DNA from: Ancylostoma caninum
Taxonomy: Eukaryota > Nematoda > Chromadorea > Rhabditida > Ancylostomatidae
DNA: 64,000 bases
Assembly: GCA_037903475.1 (NCBI GenBank)
Contig: JBAJFG010000442.1
Coordinates: 87,001 to 151,000, forward strand
Direction: 5' to 3'
Shown piece after piece: positions 49,100 through 59,100 of this stretch (positions within the stretch are counted from its first letter, which is position 1; each line of letters begins with the position of its first letter). The position numbers were made by a program, and so were the translations under genes. The notes beneath the pieces were generated by a model. That model was given only the letters and a program-made list of their open reading frames with translations. It was not told where the DNA came from and did not search any database.

Positions 49100-50330
49100 A
49101 CATGCCATCACACATGCCTCATCTGGTGCACTTTGTCTTGATAACCTCCTTTTCGATTCGGCTCAATCTGTGTCTGCGCAAGCTATTCCTCGTAAAGACG
49201 TCTCCAGAGTATCAATTTCCTGTGAGTGCATTTTTTACGGCACCATTCCACTGAACCGCGTGCTCTCTATTTTATCGTCCTCTCCTCAGTGGACCAAAAT
49301 ATACTGTTTGCATGTGTTCGCCCAATCATCCGTCAGGGCTTGGATCAGTTGTCGCATATTTTCATGCGAACCGACTATTATTTTGAGTATAGCAAGTATG
49401 TGTAGGGGTCAAAAACATTTTAAAAAATGAAATTCAAAAAAAATTCTAAAAAGAAGAAAGGGTGAGAAAATGAGAGCGTGCTGGACATGGAAACTCGTAC
49501 GTGCTCGTAATCTCCTATTTAATTCTATGCTACTTATCCTATTTTATCCGTTCGACCCTCGACCTATAGTACTTCTAAATGATTCGTCATTTATCCACCT
49601 CAAAGCAAATCTAGAAAATAAACTAGCCCTTTTGCGGAATAAGGAAGTTTCAGCCTTACTCGGCACTTTGACCACCGCCCGTTCCCCTCCACCCAAATAT
49701 TTAATATTTGCAACAAATAATTCGCACGTCGAACCCTCGCCTACGTCCTCCTGTTGTTCTTCCAGTGCCAAATAGGGCTTGTTTCGAACACGGCAAGGAA
49801 GGGCGACTGCCGTTCAGACTCTGATGAGGCCATTTCTGTCCAGCCATGGACGCCATTGCATGTCTCGCCGATTTCATTACACCGCCCACCTACCATTTTC
49901 CGGGTTTCATAACTGAACACATAACTGAACATGTGTTGTTTCTGCTTTGCAAGATTAAGAATTCCAAGGCCACTGAGATCCGGGTTTTTACGGGACATTT
50001 CCGGGGAAATCGCGCACTTCCGTCAGGAATACATTCAACTTCCAGAAAAGGCCATTCAGAATGTGTATGTTAGGCACGTTAGGTGCATGCTGAAATTCTT
50101 ATTTCCCCTCTTTGAGGGTCTTACAGTGAATTTTCTATTAGTTCGGGAGGGACACAGGGAACTAGTAGTAGGTAGGTAGGGGAAGGTAGGAAAATTATTA
50201 TTTGCTCCAGCACTTACATAGGTAAACGAGAATTGTTCCCCGTTACCATCAATCCGCTCTATGAGCTTGTCACTTAGCAGGTGGCTTGGGAGTATGCAGT
50301 TAAATAATTCTTTTCTTTTTTTTTGAAACG
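49100..50330. other. Non-coding stretch
   Basis: Frames at 48921-49430, 49470-49775 and 49998-49741 were checked; none has a recognised motif. Confidence 0.4.
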
Positions 50331-50515
50331 CTGGATGTCCTATTTTTCAGAACAGGCAGACAGGCAAACAGAAAAAGAGGCTGATAAGCAGTCAACTGAT
50401 AGACAACCTTACAGAAATTAGTTATGGACTCGATTCTTGATCATTTTCGATTCAATATTGCGCTCAGCGAGTCCTGTGAGTTGCACAATTTTTATAACAT
50501 TTCGCGATTCGCTGT
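50331..50515 (+). repeat. 185-bp direct duplication, copy 1
   Basis: Starts GCTGGATGTCCTATTTT and includes GGCTGATAAGCAGTCAACTG and ATTGCGCTCA. About 90% alike to copy 2 at 50810-50995. Confidence 0.85.
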
Positions 50516-50809
50516 TTTGAAATTCTTGATGAAATTTTTTTGTAAAAAATCAAATCATAATTGGTACCAGTCGAAATATGGACCACAACAGTCGCGCTGG
50601 TCTTTTGCCGTTTTTATAGCAGCAGCTCGACTCCCCTGCTTTAAAAATCCGTGGACTGCGAGGCAAAGGATTGAGTCTGGCAGTGCTAGAGGTCACTGAT
50701 TTTGACAAGTAGGTTCTCGCACAGTAGACATTCTTGTGATCTGATAACCGCGTCTCTGTTAGCGCCAGATTTGTGCTACATAATGTACAATTAAAAATTC
50801 CTCTGCGAG

Positions 50810-50995
50810 CTGGATGTCCTATTTTGAAAACACAAACAGGCAGACACACACAGAAAAACAGGCTGATAAGCAGTCAACTGATAGACAACCTCACAGAAAT
50901 TAGTTATGGATTCGATTCTTGATAATTTTCGATTCAATATTGCGCTCAACGAGTCCTGTGAGTTGCATAATTTTTATAATATTCCGCGATTCTCT
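50810..50995 (+). repeat. 185-bp direct duplication, copy 2
   Basis: Same order as copy 1 with small changes (for example CACAAACAGGCAGACACACA where copy 1 has AGAACAGGCAGACAGGCAAA). The two copies are separated by about 295 bp of unique sequence. Confidence 0.85.
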
Positions 50996-50999
50996 CCCA

Positions 51000-51965
51000 A
51001 AAATGAAGAAAACTTTTCATGAAGAAAATACTGGTGTTTTCAGCAAGGAAAATAGCAATGAAAGTGTGAAATACCGCATCTACAGAATTTCTAGTCCTAC
51101 GGTACAAAAATGTACGTTTTTATGAGTAGCGCATCGAATAGAGGAAAAAAATCTTGGGTAAAGCATCTGTGCTTTTTTTCCATCTATGAGCAGAAGTAGC
51201 CAAATAACGTTCAGATGTTAGCAGAACAGTGTTCATCAGCTGAACAGTGAATCTAGAACAATTCTGAATAGTCGTTACTTTCAAACTGAGAGTTTTTGAA
51301 TTTCTTCAACACTCGGCTCTCACTGGTTTAGATTCTCACATGATAGTTGCCTTCAAAATCTCTGTTGGAGGTCACTGAGTTCTCCAGCAGCAGTACTGAG
51401 GGAGAAAGAGACAGAAAGGAACGTGAACGCATAATAAATGAAAGCGATGGAGAAATAAATCGGAATGCAATACTGCTAACGACCTATTTGGTTTATTGTT
51501 CTTTTTTTCAAATCTCTCCATGCTCATCCAGTACCAGCTGAGAAACAGATGTGTTTAGGTGAAAGTCCAGAGCATCAATTGCTCATTGGCACACCTGTTT
51601 GAACTTAATTTCAACGAAAAGGTCATCTCCTCTGGAAAAGTGGTTGTTTGTTCGAGCACATCTGCAATAGCACGCGATAAAAACATGGGATATGGGTGAA
51701 CGGCATGGTTCATTGCTGCACTAACATTCGACTTCTGCCGCGATTTCACTTCTTGTTTTGAGAACTGGTTGCCAGTTACAGGCGTTTTCACTCCAGTTCC
51801 TCAACTAGACTTTTTTCTCTCAACTTCCATTGGAATTTATTCCTTATTGTATTGATCCAAAACTAACCAATCGGACATGAATGCCACGCCCACTTCTCGC
51901 ACGTTTCTCCTTTTTCTTGTTTGAAAATATTCTGGCGGAATTCTGCCACGTCATCGACTACGTAG
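51000..51965. other. Non-coding stretch
   Basis: No recognisable gene. Confidence 0.4.
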
Positions 51966-51970
51966 TTTAG

Positions 51971-52385
51971 CTCATTCATTCAATCATTCATTCATTGACC
52001 CATTCATCCCATTCATTCATTCAACACATTCATTCATTCATTCATTCATTCATTCATTCATTCATTCACTCCTTTATTTATTCATTCATTCATTCCATCA
52101 TTCATTCATTCATTCATTCATTCATTCATTCATTCATTCATTCATTCATTCATTCATTCATTCACCCCATTCATTCATTCATTCATTCATTCATTCATTC
52201 ATTCATTCATTCATTCATTCATCCCATTCATTCATTCATTCATTCACTCATCCAATTCATTCATTCATTCATCCACTCATTCATTCATTCATTCTTTCTT
52301 TCATTCATTCATCCAATTCATTCATTCATTCATTCATTCATTCATTCATTCATTCATCCCATTCATTCATTCATTCATTCATTCT
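51971..52385 (+). repeat. (ATTC)n microsatellite, ~415 bp, with periodic CATCC breaks
   Basis: Long ATTC array with inserts such as CATCC(C/A)ATTC and CACTC repeated along it, about 570 bp upstream of the GPCR start. The 138-codon FIHS frame across it is an artefact. Confidence 0.97.
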
Positions 52386-52950
52386 GGCTTTTCAAAAAGT
52401 CAGATTACTAAGAGGCCTTCGAGAGGTTATTTGTTCAACAAAGAATGAAAAGTGGAGGGTAAAAATGGAGGGTATTTTCATTTTTCCCAACCAGTGAACG
52501 CTCGAACCGCATTCTCCAAAAAAAAAATTTCCCAAGAAATTCCTGGATATTCAAGTGCACGCCGACCATTCGCTTCCTCCACAGGAATGTCAAATGCTGC
52601 ACGCTATTCAAAGCGGAAGGGTCCATCGCAGTCCAGTCAAAGCCTCTTCTCATTGCATATGCATCGGCTTGATATCGAGTCATTAGCATCTATTTCCTCC
52701 ATCGTTTAGGACAGACCGATGAATTCGCACCTTTTCCACAGGACTTCGCTAAATTTTGGTCATTTGTGCAAATATGAAACGCTGAAATCGTGGACACCCT
52801 TTGCTTATTCATCTGCCCAACGTTTGCGTTTTTTAAAGCGTGAACCCTGCTGAATAACCTCTTGTCCTCACCTATCCACTTTCTTCTGTATATCGAGTCG
52901 CATTATCCATTGCACATCGCTGATGATTTACTTCTTCATGGAGTCTTCAG
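52386..52950 (+). promoter_or_regulatory. Region upstream of the GPCR gene
   Basis: About 565 bases separate the ATTC array from the first exon. I see no clear TATA element or conserved motif. Two extra in-frame ATGs (52923, 52938) precede the chosen start. Any promoter or trans-splice outron would lie here and possibly beyond the array. Confidence 0.3.
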
Positions 52951-52958
52951 AATTTCAG
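52951..52958 (+). promoter_or_regulatory. Probable spliced-leader trans-splice acceptor before the GPCR start
   Basis: AATTTCAG sits immediately before ATG at 52959 and matches the nematode 3' splice consensus. In nematodes such a site just before a start codon is a usual place for spliced-leader addition. No upstream exon with a matching donor is evident in the 570 bases up to the ATTC array, which favours trans-splicing. This is inference from sequence only. Confidence 0.5.
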
Positions 52959-53128
52959 ATGACGTCAAACGTGATACCACATTGTCTGACGGAACGTCAG
53001 ATGCTGTTGGCGGTGAACGGCATCGAACGACTGTTCATCGGAACAGTCGTGCCGATTCTGGTGCTGTTCGGGATCAGTGGGAATATTCTTAATCTGACTG
53101 TTCTTTTGACTCCAGCAATGAGAACGAG
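52959..53128 (+). CDS. GPCR exon 1: N-terminus and TM1
   Basis: Codes residues 1-57, the last Arg split after AG (phase 2). The short N-terminus has no signal peptide. TM1 includes FIGTVVPILVLFGISGN and ends in MRTR at the first inner loop. The donor is gttggt at 53129. In-frame ATGs also exist at 52923 and 52938. I chose 52959 because AATTTCAG ends directly before it, which looks like a spliced-leader acceptor. The frame remains open upstream to 52923, so a longer N-terminus of 12 residues is possible. Confidence 0.8.
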
Positions 53129-56100
53129 GTTGGTGTTTTTCACTCTGCGTTGGCTTCTGCAAGAAAGGCATTGCATGAAAGTAATAGTAATCAATGGGTC
53201 ACGGGGTCCTACCCACTGATTATTTAAAACCACAAGTACCTGACGTATGGGGTATTCCGAGAGAAATACATGTCACGTGAAAACCTTCAGTAAAAGTGAG
53301 ACTAAGTTTTATAAGGTTAGGGAGAACCTAATAGTTCCAACGTGAACATTTACTGTTATGGGGCCGTATGCATTGAGATTACCCAGGCTAAACGTGTTGC
53401 ACCACGCAAATTTACCCATCGCTGACTCGGCCAGTAACTCGTTTACCCTGGGTAATTCCAATGATGTTATCCAGGCAATGGACACCAGGTCAGTTACTAA
53501 AAATGACTCCATTAATGTGTCTGAAAGCGTCTGGGCCATGGGCTAACCCGCTGTACTAGCTTGAGAAGTGAACAGGGCCATTAGATCCCGAGAAGCGTCA
53601 GGGTTCAGTAGATGAGCAGCTTGGATCATCGTTAGCAAATAAGTGCCTGAATGCATCATTAAAAGGAATGGTAATCTCATACCTATGGGTAGCCGCTGGG
53701 TGTAGACCAGGGATGAGCGGATTGTCCGTATCCGGTTATCCGTTTTACCGTTATCCGTAGGTTTTGGCCTGTCCGTTATCCGCACCGTTATCCGGGCCTT
53801 TGATGCCGGATAACGGTGCGGATAAGGCCAAACAACAACAATAGTAGATTCATTCCGCACGCTCTCAACAGAGGAGAGCTTCCATTTCAAAAAAATCCGT
53901 CGTATCACATGATCTAGCGCATTTTTCCTCGTATGTGATTTTGAGTCTGGAAGAGATGTAGGAGAAGGTAATACAGACTTGTACTCTGTCTAGAAAGGCT
54001 CTTGCTCAGGTTTACTGGGTTTTCCGACAATCGAGGCAATAACCTCGAAATCATTGTTTGCCTGTAAGATTATCAACAACGCTGACTAATGTTGTGACCG
54101 CTGAAAAAGTTGAAGTTGATGACCTCACAACTTACAGATAAGTAATGCTCTCTTGCTCTCGAAGTTCAATTCGACTATTCATTCAACTCTCCTGTACCTT
54201 TTTCGGATCTATTTACACATAGTGTTTAGGAGTGAATATGACCATAATATTCAGTCAGTACTAGAAGGTTCACCAGAACTCCATAAAAGATATATGGAGC
54301 AAAGGATCAGCCTATGTGACGCTCCCCCCCCCCCCAAAAAAAAAAACATCTTTGTCGTCTTGTCTTTAGTTGGTCTAAAGAAGAAACCGTGGGGTGTGTA
54401 TCATCGTAAGGGGAAATGGGGCGTTAAAAGGCTACTGTGATTGGTGTATTCGATCAATGTGCCAATCACGGTGGCCTGGTAACGCCCCCTTTTCCCTTAC
54501 GATGATATTCACCCGAAACCGTGGAAGGACCAGAGTTCGTTATTTGGATCTTTATATTGAGGACGCTCTGGTAACGCATCATCATATGTAACTAGTGTGC
54601 CAATCGAGTTATCGAATATCCAAGTATCGCTGTTGTTTTCGTGAAACCTAGATACTAAATTTGTTTCTTCTTATATTTACGCCATGCACAGCGTCGTTTC
54701 GAGAATGGCGGATTTGGTGATTAATGAGAAGAACTGAGCTTGTGCTAATTTTCATCCACAATATTCAGGTCGTATATCCCTTTTATAATTCTTCATACAT
54801 ATTAGATATTAGTAGATATTGGTATTAATAATATCTTAATATTATTCTTGGTATTAGTAGAAGGTGGTGCTTTGTAGTATCTTAACACTTATCCGTTATC
54901 CGTTATCCGGTCATTTTTGGCCTATCCGTTATCCGCACCGTTATCCGGTTCGTGAAAAATCTGGTACCCGCTCATCCCTGGTGTAGACGTCACCTGTGGG
55001 TGAACATGTTTCAAGTAAAGTGACTCCATTAATGTGTCTGAAAGCGTCTGGGCCAAAAATTTGAGCGGGTTAATATGCTTACCATGGGTAATCTCAATGA
55101 TGCGCCCGGGCTAGGGAGATTAGGGAGGAAAGGTGGTTTCTGTCAGGCATTATCTTTCTTGGGCGTCTTTGATTTTTTTCTCTTTTTTTTTTCAAATTTA
55201 CCTGCTACTGTCCGGCCACACAATTTACTTGTAACTATTGGACTTAATTAAACTCGCCTGCAACTGTCAGATTACGCCTTTGAAATTTAACTCGTCACAA
55301 CTTCCAATCGCTCAATCGCAGTGATCGCTGAGTGGTTCCCAAAAATTTTGAATGTAAGTTTTCCATAGGACGATGATTCTGTCCTTTTTTGGTGAGAGCC
55401 TTCTTATCGAAGCGTTCATCCATTTCGGTTTCTGGTGGAGTCGCAAGAAGATCTTCCGAACTTCCGAAAAAAAACATTCCATTGTTCAACAGAGTTTCTA
55501 GAAATCCCGAATACTTTCAATAAAACTACCGTGCTTAACCATTTCCATGATAAAAAGAGAACAACGACCGGTTTCATCGTTCAAAGCAAAGCTATTTTGG
55601 GCGGTTTATGGCGGGCAAAAACAAAGGTAAGCAACCACAAGGCTGCACATTCGCCTCCTACGTACTTTCGATATATTGCACCGCTGCTGAGATTTTCTCT
55701 GAAGAAAGCTCAGGGCCTGTGAGCAGTAGATTCATCGTGAAACGGGATAGCCATAGTGAATCCAGGGAATTCTTCCAGAAACGTTCCAAGCTAAGTAATT
55801 CGAGGAACTTTTTTCAAAATTTTCTACAACTGCATGCTGCACCCAATTCGTCCCAAACTTGTGTCCCAATTTGGTGACCTGTGTTGTGACCTGAGGCACG
55901 GTTGGCGTTAGCTTGAACGTTCACCTTCAATTATCAGACCATGTCTTCAAAATGTCGTGATAATAATTATATGTATGCGCAGAAATTCCCCCTGAAAAAG
56001 ACCTCTATCCAGTATCTATCTAGTTCAGATGATCCGGACATGTTCACTGAGAACAACGGTGATATCAGTGCAGGTGAAGATGCGCAGACAGTCAGAGTGC

Positions 56101-59100
56101 TGAGGCGCACACGATACGGCCCACCAACTGGATCTGGTTTACTGAAAACAGTATCAGCTGCTAGTGGCGGACGCAGAAAGTGGGCGGAGGGGGTGGGCGT
56201 GGGAAAAAAGTGGGGCCTCCGCCGTTTTGGGGACCCAGACGGAAAATAAAATTAATAAAAACCTTAATTATAATGGTAAATAATCGATAAAAATAAACTA
56301 ATACAAGATTTTTATATGTATTGTAAAGTAATTTCAAAATTTTGCCGACCCATTGTCGGGGGGAGGGTGGGTGCCCCCCCTGTGTCCGCCACTGGCAGCT
56401 GCATATCGTAATGCGAGCTGTAGACTGTATATAATATAAGATGCGGACACCCAAGTATTGCTCACTTGTCCGATGACATGACAGTCAGCTTCGGACTTTC
56501 CGCAATTACGGTGGGAAACGGGATGGTTTATCCTTTGTCTTGGGGTAACGTCGAATGTTGGCAGGGTTGATGGAGAAGTTTGACGGTCTCGATCACAAAT
56601 AACAAACCGCGAGCCACTTTTAGACCTCTGAAGAAGACGATCCTGTCGAAACGTCAGGCCAACAATCAACGTTACCACCTAACAACCTAGTTGGCACAGC
56701 AGCAATAGAACTCTTCAACAGTAGTAGCTGCCTTTTTTACATGATAGTAATGGAGATTCCGGGTTTCTGTGTAATTTAATACCCATGTATTATTTGTGAT
56801 TATCCTGGGTGGCGGCTGGGCCTGAATGCGTAGTTGAAATTACCTAGGGTAAACGCCCGATGATATCACGTTCACCCTGGGTAATCCCCCTGATGGATGC
56901 GGTCACTGGATACGTCGTTCCTAAATGAACATGTAGATAACTGTCATGTAGGGGGTAAATTCGAGTATTGTAACACTTACCGTTTACCATGGGTAATCTC
57001 AGTGATGCATCCAGGCCCAGAGTTTCATTTATCTTCTAATCTACCTTTTTGCACAGTCATAACGATCGCTGACAGTTTCACGATGATTTCAACCTAGAAG
57101 TTATCAACCTTATCGACATGATTTCGCAGGCACCCTACTTTTGAAAGTCCTCTATTTCACAGATATCAGGTGGAATTAATTGAATGAAAAGGATGAATTC
57201 CTTAAATTGTAATAAGAAAGGCTATCATTTCTGCTCGCGAAGTCTAATAATCGGTGCTTTTCAAATCATAAGAAGACTCTGGCTTTTCCGATGAAGCTTA
57301 CTGCACATTGCTGGCCTCGCTCATATTTGGACAACCTCTGCTTCGCCCATCACCCTGCTGCTCTTCCGGAAACTCATTAATCGCGTCATTTGCACTGCGA
57401 ATATGAAAGTCGGTAATTCGATGCTTTCGCTGCCTGCACAATCGAAATGGGACGAACCTTGGACGGCTATACCACGTAATCCCGATTATTGAGCAGAGCT
57501 GCATGTCTGGATGGGGGCTTTTCCGATTAGACATCCACTGAGCAGTCGTGACGCAGTCGCTCGCTTGACAATTTGAATTGACTGGATCGAGTTTCATTGC
57601 AACAGCGCACTCTCATTATTATGGAAAATTCGTCGAAGCTACCTCTGCCAGGGATTTCATAGAATTTTGAGAATGGCAGCTCGCCTCAGAAAAATTCCAG
57701 CCTTAACAATTGCGGATTTTCAGGTCGAATATACTGTTGTCGTGCCTAGCCGTGGCGGACATCGTCTTCCTCGTGTTCATGCTTCCGCATGCGCTCGCTC
57801 ACTACAGAATTTTCGCGTTCAACCACTGGTTTCGACGGTTGTATCTCGTGAACAAGATTCACCTGCTGGCGATTCTCAACTGGGCTTCAGCGGCAGCTAT
57901 GTGGTGAGTTTCATAGCCTCTCATAGCCTGGCTGTTACACAGGAACTCACTAGTATCTTCGAATTGGCATTGGAATTGGTTAGATATGTGCACTCAAGCG
58001 AAGAAAATTAAGCAAACGGTGCCTAGAATTCTGGCTGATTTAGCTGTATCTCATTATCTGAAAAGTTTCCGCAATAAATTCCATCTAAAAGTTTCAAGCT
58101 GCATCATTTTCCCCATGCGGCGGCATGATTCCTCCCATCATACGAACAGAACCGCATCATAAAAAAGCCTAATGACACGGTTGCGATGCAAAAGGTTGTA
58201 CGTGCAGGGGCGGCGCATCCATGCTCAGGTATTGGTCACATCATCTGACCAGCCAATCATAGAGGTCGATCACACCACGCTTTTCAGATACAACGCAAGA
58301 CATCTCAGAAATGCTATCGTAGGCTATGCGAACTCACACTATTGTCCAAACATGTACGTTGTCGGTCAAACACTCTTGCATCACATAATACGGACCTGGG
58401 CTGCCGCGCCGCACCACCTGCGCGGCTGACTACCTGGGTGTTGTTTTCGTCGGGCGGTGTTCTCAACCGCATTCTTCGTGTCTTTGCATTCATTCTGAAG
58501 ATGCTAAAGTGAAAACATAGGGGAAACATCAATATCCAGCTACGTCCGCCAACCACGGCTACCAGCTGATCTGCCGCATCACATAGGTGGTGCGGTACAG
58601 GTATGGGCGGTGCTCTACGGTGTAAGAGTGGCTGACCGGCACTGTATATTTTGTAGGAAACGTTCTCCTTCTAGCTTATCGCATATTGATTCTCGCTAGT
58701 ATAAGCCTTACCTTAATAATTCAGCAGGCTTTTCGCATTTTTATTAGCAGTTGAAGGATTTGTCTATACACAGTCAGGCCTAGCTCCAATAAAAAAAGTG
58801 GCTCTGATCTGTGCTATTCCCATTTGTTTGGGGTAGAGGAAGGGCGTCTACACCGCGCGGCCGTTCCCAAGCTGGATCCCTCCCCAATCAGTTCTGTTCT
58901 TTGGAATTCTAAGATTCTACCAAATCCTAAGAGAGCGATGGCTTTCGCACCGGATTTTTTTTCACAATCTACATCCTAAAATGAAATTGAAGGTTGAAAT
59001 CTTTTGCAAAACTGCTAGATCCGCCCAGTGCTCGTTAAAAGATGGAGCTCGATGCGGATTTTTCGGCACTTCTGCACGAAATCATACACCAGTTACGATT

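Larger units (their letters stand above)
53361..55117. repeat. GAGATTACCC-family palindromic repeats, copies 3-4, split by a hAT insertion
   Basis: Left-type end GCATTGAGATTACCCAGGCT (53370) and right-type end CCTGGGTAATTCCAATGATG (53445) bound one copy. A 33-bp word ending AAAGCGTCTGGGCCA occurs at 53509-53541 and again at 55022-55054 on either side of the hAT element, and another family end (CCATGGGTAATCTCAATGAT) lies at 55083. The block is in GPCR intron 1. Confidence 0.65.

Noticed and set aside
51995..52411. 138-codon FIHS-repeat frame
   Set aside because: Translation of the ATTC array; no start context or conserved part.
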